Assembly (NCBI GenBank): GCA_036733985.1
Contig: DAIMZM010000017.1
Coordinates: forward strand, 1 to 29,843
From: DAIMZM01 sp036733985
Lineage (GTDB): Bacteria; Bacillota; Dehalobacteriia; UBA4068
Direction: 5' to 3'
Length of the DNA: 29,843 nt
Below are positions 16,422 through 23,385 of the stretch, in pieces. The notes beneath the pieces are model-generated. The model saw only the letters and a list, made by a program, of their open reading frames with translations. It did not search any database and had not been told where the DNA came from. Position 1 is the first letter of the stretch; each line of letters opens with the position of its first letter. The translations under genes were made by a program, and so were the position numbers.

Positions 16422-17345
16422 TCATGAAGCGTCTTTTTGAATGGGCGCGGGGGCGCTGTTTTCAGCGCGCTCCACCGGGTTGCTGGAATTGGAAGACCAT
16501 TCCAGCCAAGCCCCGTCATAGATGCGGATCTTGCGGTAGCCCGCGTCATAGAGGCGGACAAAAACCGGCGCGGCCCGCACTGAGGTACGGCAGTAGATGA
16601 TGATTTCCTTTTCCGGATCCAAACCGGCTTCCAGGTAATTGATCTGGGTGGCCTGGGTATCCTTGAAGGTATTGTCAGCATAGAAATTCCCGGCATAATC
16701 CATCAGTAAAGCGCCGGGGATCTTGCCCCCTTCCAGATACTCCGCCTCGGTGCGGACGTCCAGCAGCACCGTGCCGGACGCGGGGTCGTTCACCAGCGCC
16801 TGGACTTCCTTGAGCGTGGCGTACCAGGCCGGGTCCTTGTCCTGGCTCAAAGTCAGGCCGGCGGAAGGCGTCACTTGCGGCGTCTCGGTATCCACCGTAT
16901 AGCCGGCCGCCTGAATAGCCTGAAAGCCGCCGCTGACCACGCGGACATTATGGTTTCCGTAGACCATCATGCTCCATAACAGCCGGGAGGCGTCCATCCG
17001 GTTGCTGTCATAAGCAATGACCAGGGTATCGTCGCCAATGCCTTTTTCCGTAAGCAGGCTGGAGAGCTTGGCCGGGGAGGTGAGCATATTATCCACCGGC
17101 ACATTGATCACCAGCTGATCCAGGGTGATATTGACCGCCCCTGCCAGATGGCCGGCGCTATAATCCTCGGCGCTTTGCATATCCACAAAGACCACATTGT
17201 CCTGGCCCAGGTAAGACCCCAGGTCGGCAGCGTCCAGAATGAGCTGATCCGTCTCGGCGTACTGATAGTTGTTACAGCCCAGGCATAGCGTTGCCATGGC
17301 CAGCAAAAGCAAGGCCGCGGCGGTTAATTTAGCCGAACCTTTCAT
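16422..17345 (-). CDS. Exported lipoprotein sulfurtransferase, tandem rhodanese (TST-like)
   Basis: A 307-residue protein. Lipoprotein signal peptide with lipobox L-C-L-G-C (Cys24). The two rhodanese domains are unequal: the first (about 35-153) has Asp113 in the place of the active cysteine (I-A-Y-D-S-N-R), and the second (about 173-285) has a catalytic-type loop C-R-T-S-V-R-A (Cys252). An inactive first and active second domain is the usual plan of thiosulfate/mercaptopyruvate sulfurtransferases. The start at 17345 has AAGGAGG with good spacing; the longer frame to 17366 does not. First gene of the operon, under a promoter with a LysR-type dyad. Confidence 0.92.
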   Translation of the reverse strand: MKGSAKLTAAALLLLAMATLCLGCNNYQYAETDQLILDAADLGSYLGQDNVVFVDMQSAEDYSAGHLAGAVNITLDQLVINVPVDNMLTSPAKLSSLLTEKGIGDDTLVIAYDSNRMDASRLLWSMMVYGNHNVRVVSGGFQAIQAAGYTVDTETPQVTPSAGLTLSQDKDPAWYATLKEVQALVNDPASGTVLLDVRTEAEYLEGGKIPGALLMDYAGNFYADNTFKDTQATQINYLEAGLDPEKEIIIYCRTSVRAAPVFVRLYDAGYRKIRIYDGAWLEWSSNSSNPVERAENSAPAPIQKDAS

Positions 17346-17404
17346 GGATAACCTCCTTCTGTGCAACTTTGATACGGATTGGATAATAGTCGGATTCCAT
17401 GACT

Positions 17405-17466
17405 ATTGTACTGCATCCTAAAGGCTTTGAGATATAAGATTGTCTTATGCAACATTTGACTTATAT
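17405..17466 (-). promoter_or_regulatory. Promoter of the rhodanese operon with LysR-type dyad
   Basis: On the minus strand TTGCATAAGACAAT (17452-17439) contains a T-N11-A LysR-type box, TTG-N7-CAA. It sits inside a wider dyad ATATAAG/CTTATAT (17432-17466). The best -10 is TACAAT (17410-17405); no good -35 is present, as expected for an activator-dependent promoter. The first T of TTGCATAA is 42 nt from the first base of the -10, the same distance as at the yeeE promoter. Confidence 0.55.
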
Positions 17467-17513
17467 ATGATCGCCGCCGATTTTTAAAAATAGCCAAAAC
17501 CTCCGGGCGGATA

Positions 17514-17522
17514 TGGTATAAT
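17514..17522 (+). promoter_or_regulatory. Extended -10 promoter giving an apparently leaderless mRNA
   Basis: TGG plus TATAAT (17517-17522) is a perfect extended -10. The ATG of the following gene starts at 17529, only 6 bases after the hexamer, so transcription would begin at or next to the start codon. No ribosome binding site is seen. Confidence 0.5.
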
Positions 17523-17528
17523 GGGGCC

Positions 17529-19106
17529 ATGCTGACAAACCCACCGGCAAAAAAATATCGCTGTTTGCCCGCTGTCCTGCTGCTGGCCGCCCTGGCCGGC
17601 TATGCCTGGCTCAGCGGCAGCTTCCTTTGCCAATTTCCTTATGTCCATTCCGACGAGGCCTGGCTGTCCGGCCTGACCAGGGCCATTTGGGAACAGGGTT
17701 CTTTCGGGGCCACAGAGCCCTTCTTCAACCTGAAGCCCCGCTGGCCCCATGGGATCAAGCTGCTGTTCCACAGCCTGCAGGGCCTGGCCCTCCGCCTGGG
17801 GGGCTACCGGATCGCCGCCTTCCGCCTGCTGTCCCTGGCCGCGGCCCTGCCCTGCCTGGCCCTGTTCTATTTGGCTGCCCGCCGCCTGTTCCCGGAGCGC
17901 CGTGAACCGGCCCTGCTGGCTACCCTGCTGCTGGGGTTGGATGTGCAGTTCATCTACGCCTCCCATCTGGCCCGCCAGGAGATTTTCATCCTGCTGGCCC
18001 TATGCGCCTGCCTGTTGTTGCTGCTGAAAGCCGGGGTCCTGGCCAACCGGGAAATCCTGGGCCTGGGCCTGATCACCGGCCTGGCCGCGGGCTTCCATCC
18101 CAACGCCTTCCTCATCGCCTGTATGTGCGGGGCAGCCCTCCTGGCCCGGCTGGCCTTTGGCCAGGCCCGGGCCAGGCAACTGCTGCTCTATATCGTTGCC
18201 GCCGGGGCCGCGGCCGGGGTCTTCGTCCTGATCAGCCTGGGCCTGGACCAACAGTTTTTCAGCCATTATGCCGCTTATGCCCAGAGCGAGTTCGGCCTGA
18301 ACTTGTCTTTAGCGGAAAGGCTGGGGGAAGCGCCGGATTTCTGGCGCAAGCTGTTCGCCGGCGTCTCCGGCACCTATTATTTGCCTGAGCTCCGGCCCCA
18401 GCTGTTCCTTTTCCCCACCATGAGCCTGCTGCTGGGCTGCTATGTGCTGGCCATGCGCCGGGAACAGCGGGAAGAGGCCGCCCGGGCCGGGCTGCTGCTC
18501 TCGGCTGCCTTGGGCCTGACGGCGGGGATCATGCTGATCGGCCGCTATAATCAGCTGAGCCTGGTTTTCCTCTTCCCCCTGGGCTGGCTGATCACCATGG
18601 CGGCCCTGAACCTGTTTGGCAAAGGCCTGTGCCGGGCCCTCTCCGGCCTGGCGCTGGCCATCGTCATCGCCTGCTCCTGGACGTCTATTTCCCCTTGGCT
18701 GGCCACGGATTATCAGGACTACCTGGCGGAATTCCAGGCGCATATTCCGGCCGGAGCCAAGACCCTGGCCAACCTGAACAGCGAATACGCTTTTGCGGAG
18801 GGGCAGCTGCTGGATTACCGGAACCTGGCTTATCTGGCGGAGAACGGCCTGGACATTGCCGGTTATGTGGCCAAATATGAGATCGCCTATATCGCCTACA
18901 GCGATGAGCTGGATTATATCGACCAGCACCGGCCTTATTGGAACGTTATTTACGGCGACATCGATATCCAGGGGCTGAAAGCTTATCTGGCCCAACATTG
19001 CCGCCTGGTTCATGCATTCAAAAGCCCTGTGTACGGTGTGCGCATCACAGGGCTGGTGGGGGCTGGCGATTATGGCTGGGTGGGTATTTATCAGGTAGTT
19101 AAATGA
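17529..19106 (+). CDS. Polytopic GT-C type glycosyltransferase (ArnT/PMT-like)
   Basis: A 525-residue membrane protein with about ten or more hydrophobic helices up to residue 400 and a soluble C-terminal domain (about 400-525). The first outer loop contains V-H-S-D-E-A-W (Asp-Glu pair about residues 41-42), the acidic motif of GT-C enzymes that transfer sugars from polyprenyl-phosphate donors outside the membrane. An Arg/Gln in S-H-L-A-R-Q-E follows a later helix. Acceptor unknown. Proximity to wecE and the GT2 gene suggests the same amino sugar (inference). The 3' end overlaps the convergent ATP-grasp gene by 8 nt. Confidence 0.8.
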   Translation: MLTNPPAKKYRCLPAVLLLAALAGYAWLSGSFLCQFPYVHSDEAWLSGLTRAIWEQGSFGATEPFFNLKPRWPHGIKLLFHSLQGLALRLGGYRIAAFRLLSLAAALPCLALFYLAARRLFPERREPALLATLLLGLDVQFIYASHLARQEIFILLALCACLLLLLKAGVLANREILGLGLITGLAAGFHPNAFLIACMCGAALLARLAFGQARARQLLLYIVAAGAAAGVFVLISLGLDQQFFSHYAAYAQSEFGLNLSLAERLGEAPDFWRKLFAGVSGTYYLPELRPQLFLFPTMSLLLGCYVLAMRREQREEAARAGLLLSAALGLTAGIMLIGRYNQLSLVFLFPLGWLITMAALNLFGKGLCRALSGLALAIVIACSWTSISPWLATDYQDYLAEFQAHIPAGAKTLANLNSEYAFAEGQLLDYRNLAYLAENGLDIAGYVAKYEIAYIAYSDELDYIDQHRPYWNVIYGDIDIQGLKAYLAQHCRLVHAFKSPVYGVRITGLVGAGDYGWVGIYQVVK

Positions 19107-20331
19107 AATATTCCTGGGCCAGCTCTTGGCCCGCTTCATCCCGCACCTGAAAAGCCTGCCAAAAGGCCCGGTTCAGGGCCTGCCGCTGATCCGCCCGGCC
19201 CAGCATCACGCAATAGCCAAAGCGGGCGGTGGCGTTCAGGGTTTCCGGGATCAGATCCCCCACCCGGTAGTTATAGCCTGCCGCCAGCACGCCGGGGAGA
19301 GCCAGCAGCCTGGGCAGCGGCGTTATGGCGCCGATACGGCCGCTGCTGCAGAACATCAGCTGCACCAGGCCGGCATAATCCCCCTGGCTGGCGTCATACC
19401 CGGCCAAGGGGCTCAGATCCGGCTTTTGCCCCAGGGCTTGGGCCAGCACCCCGTCCACGGTGGAAAAACCGCTGATCCGGGGGATGATCACATCCTCGTA
19501 AGCCCCGCCCAGGCGGAAAGCGATCTCATTCACCAGCAGGCCCTTAGCCCCGTAAAGCAGCTGATAATAAGCAGGCCCCTCCCGGACGCTGAAAGCGGCG
19601 GTAATGGCCTGGCTCAAGTCCCGGATCTGTTCATACAAGGCCAGGTGCTTGCTGGGGTAACGGTGGCCGTAGCAGACCCCCAAGGCATTAGGGGAAGCAA
19701 GGGACAGCCGGTCGGTGACGGCCAGGATCTGCAGGCGGCCTTCGGCCACCCAGCCGTTGACGGTGATTTCCTCATTGGGATAATATTCTTCCACCAGGGC
19801 CGTATCCCGGCGGGAAAAGGCCAGGGTCTCCTCGAGCCGGGCTACTGCCGCTTCAGCGCTGTCCAGCTTGAAGATACCCCGCTGGCCCTGGGAATCCACC
19901 GGCTTCAGCACCAGGGGCGGCTTAAGCCCGGCCAGGACTTCGGGGCCCTGGCCCCTTTGCAGAAAGGCATGCCTGGTATTGGGCAGGCCCGCCGCCTGGA
20001 AGACCGCCTTCATCCGCTGCTTATCCGTGGCGTTTTGGGCAGCCGCCGCTGTCAGGGGAAAGGGCAGACCTAAGGTTTCGCTGATCACCGCCGCCGTATA
20101 GAGGGGCTGGTCCGTGCCCAAAGTCAGCACCCCGTCCGCGCCTGTCTCTTGGGCTACGGCCAGGCAGCCGGGGACATCAAAAGTGCTGACCCGGACATGC
20201 CGGTCAGCCAGGGCAGCCGCCGGCGGCTGGGCCAGATAATCGGCGACAATGGTATAACAGCCCAGTTCTTTGGCCCGGCGCACAGCGCTGAGCTGGCTGC
20301 TGCCGCCGCCTAATATCAAGAGCTTTTTCAT
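19099..20331 (-). CDS. ATP-grasp carboxylate-amine/thiol ligase family protein
   Basis: A 410-residue cytoplasmic enzyme with a PurK/carbamoyl-phosphate-synthase-like plan. The N-terminal Rossmann-like domain starts L-L-I-L-G-G-G-S-S-Q. ATP-grasp blocks follow: L-V-L-K-P-V-D-S-Q-G-Q-R-G-I (ATP lysine and glycine loop), V-E-E-Y-Y-P-N-E-E-I-T-V-N-G and the metal-ligand segment V-N-E-I-A-F-R-L-G-G. Relatives join amino acids or other small acids, but the substrate here cannot be told. No clear ribosome site precedes the ATG. It is divergent from the first TusA-like gene and overlaps the GT-C gene convergently. Confidence 0.85.
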   Translation of the reverse strand: MKKLLILGGGSSQLSAVRRAKELGCYTIVADYLAQPPAAALADRHVRVSTFDVPGCLAVAQETGADGVLTLGTDQPLYTAAVISETLGLPFPLTAAAAQNATDKQRMKAVFQAAGLPNTRHAFLQRGQGPEVLAGLKPPLVLKPVDSQGQRGIFKLDSAEAAVARLEETLAFSRRDTALVEEYYPNEEITVNGWVAEGRLQILAVTDRLSLASPNALGVCYGHRYPSKHLALYEQIRDLSQAITAAFSVREGPAYYQLLYGAKGLLVNEIAFRLGGAYEDVIIPRISGFSTVDGVLAQALGQKPDLSPLAGYDASQGDYAGLVQLMFCSSGRIGAITPLPRLLALPGVLAAGYNYRVGDLIPETLNATARFGYCVMLGRADQRQALNRAFWQAFQVRDEAGQELAQEYFI

Positions 20332-20377
20332 CAGATCAAATCAAATCTTTCTCAACTTAAATTCTGGGGGTGTTTTT

Positions 20378-20599
20378 ATGCGGGAATTGGATTGCCTGGG
20401 GGATATTTGTCCCGTACCGGTGATGAAACTGATGCAAATGAAGGCTTTGGGGCCGGGGGAAAGCGTGAAGCTGATCACAGACCATAGCTGCTCCACGCAA
20501 AATGTCATGGAATACTGCGAAAAGCACGGCCTCCGTATCGAAATCAGCGAGCCCATCACCGGCGTCTGGGAGCTGATCGTCACCAAGCCCTTGGCTTAG
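20378..20599 (+). CDS. TusA-family sulfur carrier protein (copy 1)
   Basis: A 73-residue protein with the TusA/SirA hallmark L-D-C-L-G-D-I-C-P-V-P (C-P-x-P, Cys11), which carries persulfide sulfur in characterised members. An additional Cys6 precedes it and Cys38 and Cys47 lie downstream. GGGGGTG is upstream of the start. Its stop codon overlaps the convergent lysR stop over four bases (TTAG). It stands alone, unlike copy 2 in the yeeE operon, and the two differ clearly in the middle and C-terminal parts. Confidence 0.9.
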   Translation: MRELDCLGDICPVPVMKLMQMKALGPGESVKLITDHSCSTQNVMEYCEKHGLRIEISEPITGVWELIVTKPLA

Positions 20600-21519
20600 C
20601 AGATGCTCTTGCCGGCCACCTCGATGATATAGTTGATGATATCCTTTTTGCAGACGTCGGAGACATCGGTCAAAGGCTTGCTGATCAGGTTGATCTGCAG
20701 CAGAAAATCAAAATCCGGAATCTCCACGATCTTGAACTGCTTCAGGTAAAGCTCTTTTTTAATGGCCATATAAGGCATAAAGGCAATACCGTGCCTGGCG
20801 GAGACGCCGGATTTGATGCTTTCCGTGGTATCGAAGCGGGAAGCGATTTTCAGCATATCCAGATCATAGCCCCGCTCCGTCATATAGGCGTGAAGGGGGT
20901 GATCCTTACGCATCTGGTCATTCAGCATCAGCAGGGGATAATGGATGATATCCGCCAGCTGCTTTAAGCGGGCGGTATTATAGGCGCTATGGGCCACCAG
21001 GCAGATCTTATCGGTAAAAGCGGCCTTGCACAGCAATTCCTCATCCGGGCAGGCCCCCATGATAAAGCCGATATCCGCGTGCTCGTATTTCACCGCGCGG
21101 ATCACCTCGTCATTGGGCAGAGAGGACAAATAAAAGGTGTAGCTGGGAAAAACCTTGTTGGCGGTAAACAGGGTGCAGGGGATGGCATAGCTGGCCCCGT
21201 CCGGAAAGGCGGCGATGGTGAAGGGGGATTCGCTGCTTTGCAAGTGTTCGATATCCTTCATAAAATTATCGTAGAGGGCGTTGAATTCCTCCGCATACCT
21301 GAGCAGGATTTCCCCGGCGGCGGTCAGCTCAATGCCCTTATTGGAGCGCTCGAAAAGCTTCTGCCCCACCTCATCCTCCAAACGCTGCATCTGCAGGGAC
21401 AGGGCGGGCTGGGACAAGTGGGAAACCTGGGCCACCTTGGAAATGCTTTTGGCCTCGGCGATTTTTTTGAATAAAGCAATATGCTCCAGTTGTATGGTTA
21501 AAACCACCCTTCTTTCCAT
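20596..21519 (-). CDS. LysR-type transcriptional regulator
   Basis: An N-terminal winged helix-turn-helix (about residues 10-70: L-F-K-K-I-A-E-A-K-S...L-S-Q-P-A-L-S-L-Q-M-Q-R-L-E-D-E-V-G) is followed by a periplasmic-binding-protein-like effector domain. It is divergent from the yeeE operon, the standard place for an LTTR controlling its neighbour; the probable ligand is a sulfur compound (inference). The start is uncertain. ATG at 21519 lacks a ribosome site. The family usually begins at Q-L-E-H, just after an ATA codon at 21495, which is preceded by AGAAGGGTGG at good spacing. Confidence 0.93.
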   Translation of the reverse strand: MERRVVLTIQLEHIALFKKIAEAKSISKVAQVSHLSQPALSLQMQRLEDEVGQKLFERSNKGIELTAAGEILLRYAEEFNALYDNFMKDIEHLQSSESPFTIAAFPDGASYAIPCTLFTANKVFPSYTFYLSSLPNDEVIRAVKYEHADIGFIMGACPDEELLCKAAFTDKICLVAHSAYNTARLKQLADIIHYPLLMLNDQMRKDHPLHAYMTERGYDLDMLKIASRFDTTESIKSGVSARHGIAFMPYMAIKKELYLKQFKIVEIPDFDFLLQINLISKPLTDVSDVCKKDIINYIIEVAGKSIC

Positions 21520-21580
21520 ATTGCGTTGCGGCATTGCGAGATTGCAGGCGGCCCGGATTGCCCGGCTGCTTGCTCTTTAT

Positions 21581-21609
21581 AGTTTAGTTGAAATAAAAGC
21601 ATATTGCAA
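21581..21609 (-). promoter_or_regulatory. Candidate lysR promoter
   Basis: On the minus strand TTGCAA (21604-21609), a 17-nt spacer, and TAAACT (21581-21586). The -35 sits immediately next to the LysR-type dyad, so bound regulator could repress its own gene, as is common for LTTRs. Confidence 0.45.
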
Positions 21610-21666
21610 GAACTTATATTGCATAACAATATCGTATGGTCTAAACCCCGCGGCTTATGCTATATT
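21604..21666 (+). promoter_or_regulatory. yeeE operon promoter with LysR-type operator
   Basis: The dyad ATATTG-CATAA-CAATAT (21616-21632) contains T-N11-A boxes, and a second T-N11-A element, TTGCAAGAACTTA, starts at 21604. Downstream is an extended -10, TGC plus TATATT (21661-21666), without a proper -35. With transcription starting near 21673, the two elements centre near -63 and -49, typical LTTR recognition and activation positions. TTGCATAA starts 42 nt before the -10. Confidence 0.6.
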
Positions 21667-21718
21667 TGATGTGGATAATAGTCATGCTTTGCTTTTAACC
21701 GAACAAGGAGGTGTACCG

Positions 21719-22399
21719 ATGTCGGAAATCACGCGTTCCGGCGGAACGCGGCCGCCCCGGAAGAAAAAGAAGAATCAGCTCCCCTTGGGCATCCTGACGC
21801 TGATCGGCATTGCCGCCGTTACCCTGTGGCTAGCCGGCCGGGACAGCAATCTGGCTGTGTTCTGGGTATTCGGCTGCTCTTTTGGTTATATCCTGCAGCG
21901 TTCCCGCTTCTGCTTTACCGCATCCCTCCGGGATCCCTGCATCACCGGCTCCACTTCGCTGACCAAGGCGGTGCTGATCGCTTTCGCCATTACCACCATT
22001 GGCTTTACCGCCATTAAATACGGGGCCTTCGTCACTACCGGCAGTATCCCCGGCCAGGGCTTTATTATGCCGGTCAGCCTGATGACCGTTCTGGGCGGCC
22101 TGCTGTTCGGCATCGGCATGGTCATTGCCGGCGGCTGCGCTTCCGGCACCCTGATGCGGGTAGGCGAAGGCTTTGGCATGAACATGCTGGCGCTGGTATT
22201 TTTCGTGGCCGGCTCTTTATGGGGCGCCCATGATATGGGCTGGTGGACCCTGCGTTTCAACGCCGTGGCCCCCCGGGTGTTCCTGCCGGATCTTTTCGGC
22301 TGGCTGGGTGCGGTGGTTCTGCAGCTGGCCATCATCGGCTTGCTCTATATCGCGGCGGATAAATTCGAGAAGAAAAAGATGGGCTCCGTTGACGAATAA
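21719..22399 (+). CDS. YeeE/YedE transporter, N-terminal half protein
   Basis: A 226-residue membrane protein with about five helices after a basic N-terminal segment (P-P-R-K-K-K-K). It carries two conserved cysteine motifs of the YeeE (TsuA) thiosulfate-transporter family: R-S-R-F-C-F-T-A-S-L-R-D-P and A-G-G-C-A-S-G-T-L-M-R. It corresponds to only half of a full-length YeeE; the matching second half is at 22748. The start has a perfect AAGGAGG 8 nt upstream, and the longer upstream frame runs through the promoter and is rejected. Predicted to import thiosulfate or a related sulfur species; selenium-linked YedE relatives also exist, so the substrate is not certain. Confidence 0.9.
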   Translation: MSEITRSGGTRPPRKKKKNQLPLGILTLIGIAAVTLWLAGRDSNLAVFWVFGCSFGYILQRSRFCFTASLRDPCITGSTSLTKAVLIAFAITTIGFTAIKYGAFVTTGSIPGQGFIMPVSLMTVLGGLLFGIGMVIAGGCASGTLMRVGEGFGMNMLALVFFVAGSLWGAHDMGWWTLRFNAVAPRVFLPDLFGWLGAVVLQLAIIGLLYIAADKFEKKKMGSVDE

Positions 22400-22498
22400 C
22401 CGCCCCCGCCGGTTTGAACGGTTTGCCCCCTGACGCGAATCAAGCCAAACAAAATATCATATTAAATTAAACATCAACATCTTGAGGAGGATTTTATC

Positions 22499-22723
22499 AT
22501 GGCTGAATTTACCCTTGACTGCCTGGGCGAGGCTTGCCCCGTACCGCTGATGAAAACCGAGAAGAAAATGGCCGACATGGCTGCCGGCGATGTGCTGATC
22601 GTCGCCATCGACCATAGCTGCGCCATGAAGAATATCCCGGACTGGGCGCGGAAAATGGGCTATAATGTGGAAGTGGAAGAAGTGGACGACGGCGAATGGG
22701 AAGTCGTTATTGAAAAAGCGTAA
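22499..22723 (+). CDS. TusA-family sulfur carrier protein (copy 2)
   Basis: A 74-residue protein with L-D-C-L-G-E-A-C-P-V-P (C-P-x-P, Cys13), the persulfide-carrying motif, and an acidic C-terminal half (V-E-V-E-E-V-D-D-G). It lies between the two halves of the split YeeE transporter, 99 nt after the first and 24 nt before the second. That suggests it takes sulfur directly from the imported compound at the inner face of the membrane (inference). The GAGGAGG ribosome site is strong. Confidence 0.94.
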   Translation: MAEFTLDCLGEACPVPLMKTEKKMADMAAGDVLIVAIDHSCAMKNIPDWARKMGYNVEVEEVDDGEWEVVIEKA

Positions 22724-22747
22724 GGCAATACGCGACCAGAAAGGCCG

Positions 22748-23305
22748 GTGAAAATATTGAACAGCTTCTTCAATAAGATCGCCCAAAATAAATATTATAA
22801 ACAATTGATCAAAAATCCCTTTACTTATGTGACCGGCGCGGTGCTGCTCTCGGTGTTCCAGATCGGCATATTCGCCACCACCGGCAATCCCTGGGGTGTG
22901 AGCGGGCCCTTCGCCCACTGGGGCGCCTGGGTTTACGAGCTGTTTGGCGGCAGCGTTGAAAAATGGTGGTACTTCTCCAGCCCCAGCGCTCAGTACATCC
23001 AGACGGGCGGCTTCCTCAACCATGGGGGCAGCTGGCAGAACCTGGGCATCATCGTGGGCGCTTTCGCCGCGGTGCTGCTGGCCTCCCAGTTCAAATTCAA
23101 GAAGATCAAGGCCTGGCGGCAGGTGATCGCCGCGGTGCTGGGCGGTTTGCTGATGGGTTATGGCGCCCGTTTGGCCGGCGGCTGCAATATCGGCGCCCTG
23201 TTTTCCGGCATCGCTTCCCTATCCCTGTCCGGCTGGGTTTTTGCCGCGGCCCTCTTAGCCGGCGCTTTTATCGGCAGCAAACTATTGGCCAAATTTTTCA
23301 TGTAA
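22748..23305 (+). CDS. YeeE/YedE transporter, C-terminal half protein
   Basis: A 185-residue membrane protein with about four helices. The segment G-Y-G-A-R-L-A-G-G-C-N-I-G-A-L-F-S-G is the second-half cysteine motif of YeeE, mirroring G-G-C-A-S-G in the partner gene. An extracytoplasmic-looking loop (about 45-85) is rich in Trp, Tyr and Gly. The frame opens with GTG at 22748; a TTG at 22757 preceded by GGTGA is an alternative. Both halves would be needed for a full transporter. Confidence 0.9.
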   Translation: MKILNSFFNKIAQNKYYKQLIKNPFTYVTGAVLLSVFQIGIFATTGNPWGVSGPFAHWGAWVYELFGGSVEKWWYFSSPSAQYIQTGGFLNHGGSWQNLGIIVGAFAAVLLASQFKFKKIKAWRQVIAAVLGGLLMGYGARLAGGCNIGALFSGIASLSLSGWVFAAALLAGAFIGSKLLAKFFM

Positions 23306-23320
23306 AATCCATCTTGCCGT

Positions 23321-23355
23321 TAACCATCCGGACGCTTGTATAAGCGTCCCTTGGT
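23321..23355 (+). terminator. Hairpin between yeeE second half and the flavoprotein gene
   Basis: GGACGCTT (23330-23337), loop GTAT, AAGCGTCC (23342-23349), with an outer pair AACCA/TGGTT. There is no long U-run, so partial termination or mRNA processing is more likely than a full stop. Confidence 0.4.
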
Positions 23356-23385
23356 TTGCCATTAAAACATAAGCGAGGTAAAGGT

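Noticed and set aside
21281..21718. Upstream extension of the yeeE first-half frame by about 146 codons
   Set aside because: It runs through the lysR N-terminus and the promoter region. The start at 21719 has a perfect ribosome binding site and gives the usual N-terminus.
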